64,000 nucleotides of DNA, from contig JARVLF010000015.1 in NCBI GenBank assembly GCA_030849465.1, positions 248,001 to 312,000 on the forward strand, given 5' to 3'. The DNA is from Moesziomyces globuligerus. Its lineage: Eukaryota > Basidiomycota > Ustilaginomycetes > Ustilaginales > Ustilaginaceae. A program made the translations under genes and the position numbers. A model generated the notes under the pieces. It had not been told where the DNA came from. It did not search any database and was given only the letters and a program-made list of their open reading frames with translations. Shown in pieces: positions 27,356-37,478 of the stretch (position 1 is its first letter; each line of letters begins with the position of its first letter).

Positions 27356-29251
27356 TCACTCGTCTTGATCCTCATCGTCATCGAGGTCGTCCTCCTCGCC
27401 CGAGTGCCATCCGTAGAGGACGACGGTGGCGAGGCCGAGGAGGCCTGTGATGGTGCAGCCGGTGAAGGCGGCGATGGCGCGTCCGGTCCAGCCCGACTCG
27501 AGATAGGACGGGCCCTTTGCGAGGCCGTCAAAGTCGGTGGTCGAGTTGAGGCCGACGGCGTTGCCTGTGGTTGCGATGCCCTGTGCCTGGCACTGGTTCT
27601 TGATGTAAGCGGGGACGCTGAGGAAGTCGTTCGAGAGCACGTCGGGCGCCTCGATAAAGATCGAGGCGAGGCCCGAGACGAGATGAGGGTCGATGTGGCA
27701 GTGGAAGAACCAGGCGCCTGGATTGTCGGCACGGAAGCGCAGATACGCCGAGCCGCCGGGGGGCACCATGACGGTGTCTCGCCTCATGGGGTTGAGCTGC
27801 GACGCATTGAAGGGCGGGTTGATCGCCGGGTCGTCCGAGGTGACGTCCTGCGACTTGTGAACCACCTGGAAGTGGTGACCGTGGAGATGGAAGGGATGCT
27901 TGCCCGCGTCCCAGTTGAAGAGCTGCACCTCGACCATATCGTTGTGCTGGATGACAAAGGCGTTGGCGTTGGGCCCGTAGATGGCCGGATTGGAGGCCAG
28001 GGCGCCCATCGAATCGGCCGAGAGGAGCGCGGGGACCTTGGGAGCGACGTACGAGATGTTGTTGAAGGCGGCGTAGTTCTGGCCGTTGGACATGGTGTCG
28101 AACGAGACGTCGAGGCGGTGGACCGCATCCGGCTGCACCATGGGCTCTGCGTTGACGGGGGTGAACTGGAGATCGTCAAAGTAGGTGTACTCCTGGATGA
28201 TCTTCTCGGGACCGAATTCGCCCTTGGGAGCGTTGGGATACGAGATGGTAGCAGAGACATTGAGCTGAAGATCCTCGGGGACGAGGTCGAACATGTCCTC
28301 GTCCATGTTGGCGTGGAGCTTCCAGTTCTGGGGCGAGGAGTCGTTGCGGGCGGTGACGAGGACGCTGAAGCGCTGAGCGACGGCAAGCGAGAGGAAGTCG
28401 ACGGGACGGGGCTCGACGTCGACGCCCTCGATCTCGATGACCTGCATGTCGTGACCAGAGAGGTAGAAGTAGAAGGCTGCGAGTGCGGACATGTTGATGA
28501 CACGCAGGCGGTAGGTCTTGCCTGCTTCGAAGGGGAGCGTGGCATTCTCGCTGAAGCCGGGGAGGTAGGTTGCGAGGTTGGTGGTGTTGGGCGTGTGTGC
28601 AAAGTAGATGAGGGCGGACTTGGGCACGGGCTCGGCGCCGGTGGGGTTCTTGCGGTTCATGAACTCGTTCTTGACGAGGTCGGTGTAGTTGGAGTGGTAC
28701 CAGTCGCCGAGGATGACGGTGTAGTCGTCGTCGTAGGAGTAGTGCATGTCTGCCGGCTCGTCCGGATGGATGATGACGGGAGAGCGGAGGCCGTCGGTGT
28801 ACTGGTCGTTGTTGTGGGCGTGGATCCAGAAGGTGCCCATCTGCTTGCGACGGTCGGCGGGGGAGGCGGGCGAGTTGAGCGTCTCGTAGGTGAAGCTCTC
28901 GCCGGGAGGGATGGGGCACTGAGTGATGGCGACGGCACCATCAAAGTAGCCGGTGCGGTTGAAGAACATGCCGTGGGAGTGGAGCGAGGTGCCGACGCCG
29001 GTCTGGAGGCCGTTTGTGGCAGTGATGCGGAGGGTATCGGAGGCATTGACGTTGATGATGGGCGGAGGCCAGGTACCATTGACGCCGATGACGTGCCTTG
29101 GGAAGAGACCGTCCGGGTTGACGTCAGGGATCCAGTTGATGTTCCAGTGGTGCTCGACGGTGGCCGCACTGACGCTCGTGAGGAGCGAGCCAAGCGAGGA
29201 AGCAAGCAGGGCCAAAGCTGGCAGAGCCGTGCTTGGTCTTGTTCGGACCAT
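27356..29251 (-). CDS. fer1: Iron-transport multicopper oxidase (Fet3-type ferroxidase)
   Basis: A 631-residue plasma-membrane ferroxidase that oxidises Fe2+ for the partner permease. I start at the ATG complement of 29249-29251; the open frame goes seven codons higher to TTG. A signal peptide covers about 1-29. All four copper motifs are present: HSHG (91-94), WIHAH (142-146), HPFHLHGH (452-459) and HCHIDPH (517-523). Many N-glycosylation sequons (NGT, NAS, NRT, NYT, NTT) fit an external domain. One membrane helix near 589-615 and a short acidic tail give the type I topology of Fet3. It is divergent from the iron permease fer2, and the two share a promoter with five GATA-type iron boxes. This matches the U. 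maydis fer1/fer2 high-affinity iron system. Laccase is unlikely because of the membrane anchor and the permease partner. Confidence 0.94.
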   Translation of the reverse strand: MVRTRPSTALPALALLASSLGSLLTSVSAATVEHHWNINWIPDVNPDGLFPRHVIGVNGTWPPPIINVNASDTLRITATNGLQTGVGTSLHSHGMFFNRTGYFDGAVAITQCPIPPGESFTYETLNSPASPADRRKQMGTFWIHAHNNDQYTDGLRSPVIIHPDEPADMHYSYDDDYTVILGDWYHSNYTDLVKNEFMNRKNPTGAEPVPKSALIYFAHTPNTTNLATYLPGFSENATLPFEAGKTYRLRVINMSALAAFYFYLSGHDMQVIEIEGVDVEPRPVDFLSLAVAQRFSVLVTARNDSSPQNWKLHANMDEDMFDLVPEDLQLNVSATISYPNAPKGEFGPEKIIQEYTYFDDLQFTPVNAEPMVQPDAVHRLDVSFDTMSNGQNYAAFNNISYVAPKVPALLSADSMGALASNPAIYGPNANAFVIQHNDMVEVQLFNWDAGKHPFHLHGHHFQVVHKSQDVTSDDPAINPPFNASQLNPMRRDTVMVPPGGSAYLRFRADNPGAWFFHCHIDPHLVSGLASIFIEAPDVLSNDFLSVPAYIKNQCQAQGIATTGNAVGLNSTTDFDGLAKGPSYLESGWTGRAIAAFTGCTITGLLGLATVVLYGWHSGEEDDLDDDEDQDE

Positions 29252-31091
29252 GTTGTGCTGGATTGACCACAAAGGTACAGAGTGGCGACACGGGAGGGCG
29301 GGAAGATGGAAGAGCCGCGGATACCAAGAGGTGGGTGGACTGGGGGCCGGAAGAAGCGGGCACGAGGGACGCTTCGCGAGCTAGTTTATCAGAGAAGTGG
29401 CGGGAGCCGGCGAGCGAGTGTACGGCGCTGGAGAGGTTCGGCAGTCACTGCCGAGGAAGTGAGAATCGGTCCGGTGTGTGATGAGCGAGAGGAGGGAGGA
29501 GATCCAGGCTCTGGAAGCGGTTGCTGGAAGCGGTTGATGGAGCCGAGGAAGAAGACGAAGAAAAAATAATGGCAGCTGATCGAGGGCGGAGCGAATGAAG
29601 TGATCTGATAAGCGGGAGCAAGGTGAGTTTGTTGGCGCAGGAACGGGAGCGGCAAGGAGCTAGAGAGGAGCCAAGGTGATGCGCACGCTTCGGGGAGGAG
29701 CGGAAGGAGGGTCGAAGGCCAACGATTGGGCGTCGGGAGCGGGTCGGCTTGAATGGTTAGAGGAGGCAAGGTTTGTGGAATTGGACAAAGCCTATTCGGA
29801 CTGGGCCGAGCCGGACGACGAACAAGACGAGCGAGAGAGGTTGAGCAGTGTATCAGATCGGATCAGATAAGAAATGAGCCACAGAGCTCCAGTGCCTCGA
29901 GAGCTCCCGCTCGCGCTCCAAAGCGCGAGAGGCTCGCCTACTGGGCATGTGGCAAGCAGTGCATGACAAGTGGCTAAAGCTGGCCTGGCCCGCCTGGCCC
30001 GCCTGGCCATGGCGGAGTCGAGGTGGTGCACTGACCAAATCACAGCCGACTTCTGTGCTCGAGTCGGCCCATTGTCGTTGGTGGCAGCTCTGGCGCAACG
30101 ACGGCACGCGCTATGCCCGCCAAACCCACGGCTGGAGCAGGCGCAGGATGCCACGAGACGGAGCCGCAACCGTCGGAGTCAGAATAACCTCTCCTGCGGC
30201 TGGTGAATCGCATGCACGACTCTGCATATCGAACTGCCGAGCGCTGGCTCGTGGTGCGGCCGAGCGTGGACCGTGGGTCGGTTGCTCACTAGGCTCAACG
30301 TGGCGCATGCAGCCAGGGTCGTGCTGCCTCGGTTCGGCTCGACTCTGCTCTGCTCTGGAGCTTCTATCTGATAAACCACCTCTCGCTCCTCCTTTTCCTG
30401 CGCACACAGAGTTTGGCCGGCTGATCCGGAGCATGGTGAGCCCTCGCATCTGCCCACGCTAGCCCTCATTGTCTCTCAGCCCTCGGCTCCCTCGGCTCCC
30501 TCGGCTCCCAAATCCGATCCTCGTCCAAACCTGTGGATGAAAAGTCGTCAGAGAGGGCTCCCGTGTCGGTGCGGCATGGTGAAGCGGGCCAGACCAATCC
30601 CTCGGCCGCCTGATCTGATAATCCGCACCGCCCGCCGCTGGCTCCCTCCCTGCTCCCTCTTTTTTTTTTTTTCATCCCATTGTCTTGCGCCTTGTTGCCA
30701 TCCTCCGAACCTTGCATCCACTCGCTCCGCACACCTTATTCGCTCTTTGCCTCACTCTCCGGAGCCATCCGGGTTGCGCCACTTGCTTCGGGCCCACCTT
30801 GGACCAATCCGCAGCGCCTTGTCCTTGGCTCCAAAAATCTTTGCTGCGCTCAACTGCGCTCAACCTTGAGCTTCATCCTCGACGAGGCTGATCGGTTTGG
30901 CCGCTTATCAGATCCGAAGTCAGACTCGACTCGTTCGTGCCTAGCCTTCTCTTGCTTCGGCAACCCAGTCCTACCTTTAAGCCCTTGCCTCGTCGCATCG
31001 GCTCCCCTACAAATCTTCCCTCGTGCTACGTTTCCAAGCCCCGTCACCTTCCCAACTCATCGCACCGCTTTCCACGCACGAGGCATCAACC
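29252..31091. promoter_or_regulatory. Shared divergent fer1-fer2 promoter with five GATA iron boxes
   Basis: 1.84 kb with no gene. Exact matches to ATCWGATAA, the long form of the GATA site used by fungal iron repressors (SreA; Urbs1 and Fep1 bind related GATA cores), lie at 29603-29611, 29862-29870, 30366-30374 and 30613-30621 on plus and 30905-30913 on minus. Near matches lie at 29386-29394 (minus, CTCTGATAA) and 29851-29858 (minus). The distribution covers both ends, so both genes can be controlled. The region also holds short direct repeats: GCCTGGCCC three times near 29981-30010, CCTCGGCTC units near 30480-30508, and CTGGAAGCGGTTG twice near 29510-29536. Confidence 0.85.
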
Positions 31092-32650
31092 ATGGCGGTC
31101 GGAAACAAGGTGTTCGCTCCGGCCATCTTCTTCATCGCCGCCAGAGAGGCGCTCGAGGCGTCGCTCGTCATCGGCATCCTCTCGGGCATGCTCGAGAACC
31201 TCGTCCTGCACACAAAGTCGGCCGAAGACATCCGCGACGAAGCCTCGCTCTCCGACGACGAACGTCAACACGCCGATCGCAAGCGCCGCACCATCGTACG
31301 AAAGCTTCGCAAAGTCGTACGTAGCCGCGTCTCTTCGCTTCGACCCTTTGCTCTAGGAATCGCATGCTGATGCTCTTGTTGCTCTCTCCTTCTTTGCTTC
31401 GACGTGGTCATGTTCAGGTGCTGCTCGGCGCGTTGACAGGTCTGCTGATCGCGTTTGCCATCGGTGCCGCCTTCCTCGCCGTCTTCTACACCCAGGTCAA
31501 CGACCTCTATGGCAAGGCCGAGGAGCTCTGGGAGGGCATCTTCAACCTCGTCGCCGTGCTGCTCATCACGCCCATGTCGCTCGCCATCCTCCGCGCAGGA
31601 AACAGCAAGCGCAAGTGGAAGCGAAAGCTCGAGAGCGCCTTTAACGAACGTCACATCCAGCCCACCCGAGCACGCGATGAGGAGCGCGCCTCTACCGCCG
31701 TCGCTCGTCCCATCGCTGAGGACGATGTTGCTTCCTCCTCTTCCTCTTCGGCTATTCGAGCTGCCAACGCCAGCGCGGACACCGAGGCGAACACCAAGAC
31801 GACGGGTACCGAGAAGCTCAACCCACTCGAGGCGGTTGATGTCGTCCCTACCATGGCTCGGAGCGCTCCGACGGCGCGATCGAGTCGAGGACTGCGTGGT
31901 CTGTTTTCCAAGCCCTCGGGTGCGGTCAGCGATCTCAAGCTCAGGATGAACCGTGGAACGCTCGCGCTCTTCACCATCCCGCTCATCACCACGCTCCGCG
32001 AAGGTCTGGAGGGTGTCGTCTTTATCGGCGGTGTCTCGCTCGGTCTTCCTGCTACCTCGATCCCGCTCCCGGCGATCGTCGGTCTCGGCGTAGGTTTGCT
32101 CATCGGCTACCTCATCTTCCGCTCCGGCAACGTGCTCTCTGTCCGCATCTTCCTCGTCGGCTCGACGTGCTTCCTCCTACTCATCGCCTCGGGCATGGCA
32201 AGCCGCGCCGTGTACTACCTCCAGTTCTACGCCTACGTCAAGCTCGTCGGCGACGCCGCTGCCGAGTCGGGTGACGGTCCCGGCTCGTTCAACGCCCAGG
32301 GCTACATCTGGCACTTTAACTGCTGCAATCCAGAAGCCAACAAGGGCGGCACAGGCTGGGGCATTCTCAACTCGCTCTTTGGCTGGAACAACACCGCTAC
32401 CTACGGCTCCGTCTTCATGTATGTTGGCTACTGGTTCGTCGTTGCAGGCTACCTCTGGTTCCAGATCTGGAAAGAAGGTCGCCTCGCTTTGGTCTGGAAC
32501 GGTAACACCGTCTGGCAGTCCAAGCGCGCCATCCGCATCCGCGAGGCTAAACAACTCAGGTCTCGTAACCGTCTCCAAACCCATCTCGACTCGAATCTCG
32601 TCTCCGACGAAAAGCCACCACAGCCAGGCCCTTCCTCCCTCCCCCAGTAG
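31092..32650 (+). CDS. fer2: High-affinity iron permease (Ftr1-type)
   Basis: Two exons, 31092-31316 and 31418-32650, with a 101-base intron (donor GTACGT, acceptor TTCAG) give 485 residues. The donor was chosen because it alone keeps frame and gives RKVVLLGALTG, matching the family's second membrane helix. It carries the iron-binding motifs REALE at 18-22 and REGLE at 269-273; the second lies in TTLREGLEGVVFIGG. Seven membrane helices are traceable, with a Ser/Ala/Thr-rich loop of about 100 residues before the second motif, longer than usual. The C-terminal domain includes WHFNCCNPE and NSLFGWNNTATYGSV, typical of fungal Ftr1. It moves iron oxidised by the divergent fer1 product into the cell. 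Expression is expected to be repressed by iron through the shared GATA boxes. Confidence 0.94.
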
Positions 32651-32891
32651 CCTCCGAACACTAGCCTACAACAACCTTGATCGATATCACCATGTAGGAT
32701 CCTGCACTGTAGCCATCCACCAAAATTCCCAGAACGACGCATGCATTCCACCCCACTTTCCGTCTTCGCAAGACGTCCTGCCGTATCGATAGTGAAAGTT
32801 GACATGTGTGCTGATGGAGACGAGTATAGGTGAGAGATGAGCTGGACTGTGTGTGTGCGGGGTGTGTGTGGCGGGCTGCAGATGCTGAGGT

Positions 32892-34020
32892 TTACTGAGA
32901 CTTCTTCTCGCCGGAGATGGGGTCCTTGCGCACGCCCATCTGATCGGGCGTCTGGACCTGGGCGAGCTGGGCGACGGCAAAGTAGACGATCGGCACGAGC
33001 ACGCCGCCGACCAGCAGCAGCACTAGCAGCAGAGGCGTCGAAAAGAGCTGTGGCGCGCGGGCGTACGACGCGACCATCCGAGACCAAGCAAAAGAGCACG
33101 ATCGTCAGTGAAAGGAATGTGAGCAGCCTTCGATGTGCGAGCGAGCGACGTACCTGGTACCGGGCAAAGATGCCGCCTGTAGGCTCGGCCCACTTGCCGT
33201 CGGACGACGAAGGCGATGCCGCGACCTACGAATTGTTTTAGCAGAGACGATCCGACGCGGAAACAGAGTGTAGAAGGCAAAACAACACCGGTCAGCACAC
33301 CCTATGCAGCACGAAAATAGGAAGGGCGACGTACCTGGCGCTTGGAGTGCTGGTGGAGTGTCTCGTCGGCGTCTGGGACGATGAGCACAAGGTTGTTGGG
33401 ATACGCCTCATGGATCGACTCGAGAGTCTGCAACAGGTCGGCCTCTGCGGTACGCAGCCAGGATGGAAAGCAGAATTCAGGCATCAGTACAACTGATCCA
33501 AGTGAGCGAGGGTGGTTGCGATGATTCGCGTACCTTGGTTTCGCAGGTCGTCGACCGAGATGTCGAGCATGTGCGGGGCACCCTTTAGGTGGTGGAAGCG
33601 CTCCGCTGGCTTGGGGCTGGTGATGTGATACTTGTTGTGTCCGCAGGCCTCGGTGATGCGCTTGACCACCTTGCCCATCACGTCCGCTTCGGGGTAGGCA
33701 TTGAAGGTGATCTGCTCGGCGGCGCCAAGCGCCCTAGCACGCAGCGAGTGGGTGGGCGAGTGTCGCAGACCGGCGAATGCGTCGCCGTCGAGGTTCTTCA
33801 CGGACACAACGGCGAACGCGTCGATCGAGCAGGCTGGCGACTTCTTGCCCGAGACGAGCAGCGAGTCGACGAAGCTCGAGACGCTCGCGTCCGCCGGTGG
33901 CTCGAACTGCATCGAGGGTTGCTGCTGCGAGGTGAAGGCCAGCACGGGCGGCGCAGGGTGGCTCGCCGAGACGCACGCAGCCGCAGCCAGCAGCGATGCA
34001 ATTGCAAGTGTCGTCCTCAT
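32892..34020 (-). CDS. BIG1/VOA1-family (Ac45-like) ER membrane protein
   Basis: Four exons on the minus strand, 34020-33534, 33444-33335, 33225-33154 and 33047-32892, with introns of 89, 109 and 106 bases; all have GT-AG ends, and donors read GTACG each time. The product is 274 residues. It opens with a signal peptide (TLAIASLLAAAACVSA). A luminal domain follows, with EADLLQTLESI and NNLVLIVPDADE. The C-terminus reads GGIFARYQLFSTPLLLVLL and ends in one membrane helix before QTPDQMGVRKDP, like the Ac45/VOA1 membrane domain shared by yeast Voa1 (V-ATPase assembly) and Big1 (beta-1,6-glucan synthesis). I cannot separate those two roles from sequence alone. It converges on fer2. Confidence 0.8.
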
Positions 34021-34573
34021 CGTGTATGGCACGGTATCGAAGCGTAAGCGGCGATGAGGCGGATAGGATGCGCGATGGTGGAGCGTCGTCAAGCCGTCCA
34101 TGCGAGGTGGTTCGTGCTCAGCCAGTCTGCAAGAGCTGCCACACACAGGGGCCGCCTGAAGGTCCAACTCACGCTCACGCTTCACAACGCGCTGCCAGAT
34201 CGGCTCCGTCCTTTTTTCGATCCGTTGGCCTCTCTGCATCAGCAATTTCAACCCCGATTCCCCGCACCGATCCGCCTTTCGCATCTCGACCTTGACGCAG
34301 CCAGACTCATGCGCTGAGCGCTGCTTGTCTGCTCTTCGCTGCCATACAGGTGCATGGACTCATTTCGCGCTTTCCAACTCATCCTCCATCTCGTCAGTGG
34401 CAACAGCCACGACTGCTCTTGCTGGTCCTCGAGCTGTAGCCGACTCCAAATCACACCAATGGCAGTCACAGCATCGGCCGGGTGACACGCTTTGGATTAG
34501 TGACGGCACATGATTCCCTGAGATGTCCGATTCCTGTTCTGGTGACTGCACGCAGACATAGGCTTGGGTCGAA
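34021..34573 (-). promoter_or_regulatory. Spacer upstream of the BIG1/VOA1-like gene
   Basis: 553 bases with no gene. It should contain this gene's promoter and the 3' UTR of the SDR gene that lies further up on the same strand. No clear TATA element. Confidence 0.35.
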
Positions 34574-35692
34574 TTACACCGAGGTGTAGCCGCCGTCGAC
34601 GAGGAGGTCAGTGCCGGTGGTGAAAGCGGAAGCGTCGCTGGAAAGGTAAACGACGGCACCCTTGAGATCCTCAGGGTCGCCGAGACGGCCCATGGGGGTG
34701 AGGTTCTCCCAGGTGGTTCGGAGCTCCTTGCCGTTGGGGCTGTTCTCGAGCACGGCGCGGCTGAGCGAGGTGAGCATGTATCCGGGCGAGAGCGAGTTGA
34801 CGCGGATGCCGGCCTTGGCCCACTCGACGGCCATGGAGCTGGCGAGGTGCTTGACGGCGGCCTTGGAGGCGTTGTAGGGCGCCTGAGCCTGGGGGACGTT
34901 GACGACGGAACCAGACATGGAAGCGATCATGACGATGGAGCCCTTGGTCTTGTCGTCCATCATGCGCTTGGCGACCTCGCGCGCGACAAAGTAGGAGCCG
35001 CTGATATTGATGTCAAAGAGCTTCCTGAGCTTGGCGGTGGGGTATTCGGTGGCGGGGAAGTTTTCGACGATGCCGGCCGAGTTGACGGCGACGTGGATCT
35101 TGCCGTAGCGCTTGTGGATGCGTCCGATGACGTCGTGCACCTGCGCCTCGTCCGAGATGTCGCAGCCGTAGCCCGAGATGTCGAGCTCGCCCGGCTGGAC
35201 ACCGCCGTGCTGGGTGAACCACTCCTCGACCTCGCGCGCCGCGTGGTCGCACTCGTCCTGGTTGAGGTCGACGATGGCCACCTGGTTGGCACCCGACTCG
35301 ACAAACGTGCGCGCGATGAGGTTGCCGATGCCGCGTGCAGCGCCAGTGACGATGCAGACCTTGCCCTCCATCGAGAAGCTGGCGAGCGTGCGCTGCGTGT
35401 GACGGCCGACACGGCCGCCGGTCGTGTTGTGGCCGACGTCATCGCGAGGGTGGCGCGAGCTGTCCTCGGGATACGGCACCACGACGTCGTCCTTGGTCGA
35501 GGCGAACGGCGCCGTCTCGAGCGGCTTGGCCTTGCCGTGGTTGTCGCCGTGGCTGAGGCTGCGAGACGAGCTGGCAAACGCGCGTGCCAGCTGGGCTGGA
35601 CGAGCGGGAGCGCGAACCGCCGATCGAGCGCCGGGAGCCAGCGTGGTCAGGACGCGTGCTGCGCGGGCAGCTGTTGCTGGGTTGGTCCACAT
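34574..35692 (-). CDS. Short-chain dehydrogenase, arabinitol/sorbose reductase type, with mitochondrial-like leader
   Basis: A 372-residue classical SDR using NAD(P)H. The first 50 residues are rich in Arg/Ala/Ser with no acids (TAARAARVLTTL, RAFASSSRSL), like a mitochondrial presequence. The Rossmann motif TGAARGIG lies near 116-123, NSAGIVEN marks the adenine pocket, and the active site is IASMSGSVVNVP then YNASK. The end, TTGTDLLVDGGYTSV, is typical of D-arabinitol 2-dehydrogenase and L-sorbose or xylulose reductase relatives. The natural substrate is probably a polyol or ketose. It is divergent from dihydroxyacetone kinase across 1.8 kb, which may mean linked ketose or polyol metabolism (inference). 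Start is the first ATG, with no intron signals. Confidence 0.86.
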   Translation of the reverse strand: MWTNPATAARAARVLTTLAPGARSAVRAPARPAQLARAFASSSRSLSHGDNHGKAKPLETAPFASTKDDVVVPYPEDSSRHPRDDVGHNTTGGRVGRHTQRTLASFSMEGKVCIVTGAARGIGNLIARTFVESGANQVAIVDLNQDECDHAAREVEEWFTQHGGVQPGELDISGYGCDISDEAQVHDVIGRIHKRYGKIHVAVNSAGIVENFPATEYPTAKLRKLFDINISGSYFVAREVAKRMMDDKTKGSIVMIASMSGSVVNVPQAQAPYNASKAAVKHLASSMAVEWAKAGIRVNSLSPGYMLTSLSRAVLENSPNGKELRTTWENLTPMGRLGDPEDLKGAVVYLSSDASAFTTGTDLLVDGGYTSV

Positions 35693-37478
35693 TGTTGTCG
35701 TCGTATGTAGTGGATTGCGGTGATTCGAAGGAAGGAAGGTTTGCGTCGGCCAAAGTGATGTTGGCTGACTTAGCTTCTGGACGAGAAGTTGAGGCGCCTG
35801 CTGTATACAGGGTCATGCGCACTCCGTTGGAAGCTCTGTCACCCAGGCCCGGCGGGCGACTCAACCTGTCGGCGCTGTTTGCCGAGACGTTCTTCGTCGA
35901 AATCAGTACAGAGATTTTCACCGATGCACAGGCCACGCTGTGTGTCGATGCATATCCCCGATGACATTGCCACCCCGCTGCAGTCAACCTGCCGTAGCCG
36001 ATGCTCACACCGATGGATTGCCCACCACATAACCACGTTCCAACCTCGAGCAGCGAGATGGGGGCGAAAGTGGGCGTGTATAGATGCTCCTTTGACGTGT
36101 GTCTGCTTTTCCGCGTGGGGGCAATCGTGCCTGTGCCGATCCTTCGGAAAATGGTGGGAGGCGTCGAGCGCAGGGTGGCGAGGAATCCTGAGCGTGTGGG
36201 AGCCGGGACGGGCTCGGTGTTTTGTTTTCGCCGACGCGTCGGTTGTTCTTCCGTCCTCTCCCACCGCTACATGCTCGTCGGCTTGAACTTGCCCGCGTCC
36301 TCGGTGGGCGAATGCCTCCGTTTTCGGTTGGCCAGCTGCTGCGTGGGGCACGCGACGGATGCTGCGAGGCAAAAGCGGTGCGGCTCGGAGCCTGTGCGTG
36401 CTGGGCAGGCAAAGGCAGCAACAGAGCCGTGTGGTGGGAGAGTTTGCACGCCATGCCCGCCCACCGCCGACACGGCTCATCGCAAAGACTGCATGCGTCG
36501 TCGGGCGATCACGTCCGTTGCCGATCCACAACCGGCTCAGGCTCACGTGAATGATGTACTGTGCCGTAGACTAGATCGGGTCTGCCGTTGGTCAGAGTGT
36601 GAGAGCGAGCTAGAGCTAAAGACACCGAGGCGCGGCGACCAAGGCACTGTGCGCGGCGAGTTGTCGAGACTCTGACTGGCTGTTTGGCGGTTGGTGCTAT
36701 CTCAGACACGTCCTAGACTGCGAGGAGCAGAACTACGGGGCAATGCACCGCAGGCGCTGCGTGCCAAGTTGAGCTGGATTTCGGCATTCGACTTGCGGTG
36801 TGGAGGATTCAAAGTGAAGCTCTGCAGAGCGCAGCCTCGGCCACTTTGCGACCGAAGCTGCAGCCTCAGCCTTTTTCTCAGGCTTGGCCCGAGCACGGCC
36901 CTCCCACCGCTTCCACCGCTTCCAACTGCGAATCCTCAGCACTCTTCCCCCCCCACTCTGAATTTCGGCCCTCGACGCTCGAGCAGATGCGGGGCAAGAA
37001 TGCGACTCTACCATAGGTTGGGGTGTGCGGTGACCAACCGAGTCGTCCCAGTCCCAGTCCCAGTCCCAGTCCCAGTCCCAGTCCTAGTCCCAGTCCCAGT
37101 CACAGTCACAGTCACACGCCGAGTTGGCTGATTGGTGGGTCTCGACCTGATGCTCGGCAGTGGCGAGAGAGTGTGTGTGTGTGCCTTGCCCCGTGCCCCA
37201 CAGGCTTGCGGATGTGCAGACTCTGGAGCAGCCGGCCTTCGTCGAGGAGCCGAGATCCTTCGCCACCTCCCGCAGCCTGGTCGTTGCCCCACTTTAAGCG
37301 CCTCTCCCACTCCTCCCTCTTCTCCTCCCCCCACCTCACGTAGCAACAATCGCTTCGAGCTCCACTCAAGCCCCTCCTTTGACTTCACGAGTTGCTTTCT
37401 GCCAACATCTGCTCTTTCCTCATCGCCACACACATCCACGTCAGTAGCGCGCAAATCGTGCTCTCCTAGGCTATCAAG
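35693..37478. promoter_or_regulatory. Divergent region between the SDR and dihydroxyacetone kinase genes
   Basis: 1.79 kb with no supported gene. It contains the hexamer repeat array listed separately and a C/T-rich leader before the kinase ATG. No exact GATA iron box was seen here. Confidence 0.4.
37047..37116 (+). repeat. Imperfect CCCAGT hexamer array
   Basis: About eight tandem CCCAGT units, one changed to CCTAGT, are followed by three CACAGT units, for about 70 bases. It lies some 360 bases upstream of the dihydroxyacetone kinase ATG. Units are contiguous with no spacers, so it is a microsatellite and not a CRISPR array. Confidence 0.9.

Noticed and set aside
27365..29266. 633-codon open frame on plus, antisense to fer1
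   Set aside because: It mirrors the fer1 gene. Strong G/C third-position bias leaves antisense frames open; the translation is Val/Asp/Gly-rich with no family features.
31321..31326. fer2 donor at GTAGCC
   Set aside because: It leaves one extra base and breaks the frame with the exon starting at 31418; GTACGT at 31317 keeps frame and fits the consensus better.
37047..37116. CRISPR-like array
   Set aside because: Contiguous 6-base units with no spacers; a microsatellite in a eukaryotic genome.
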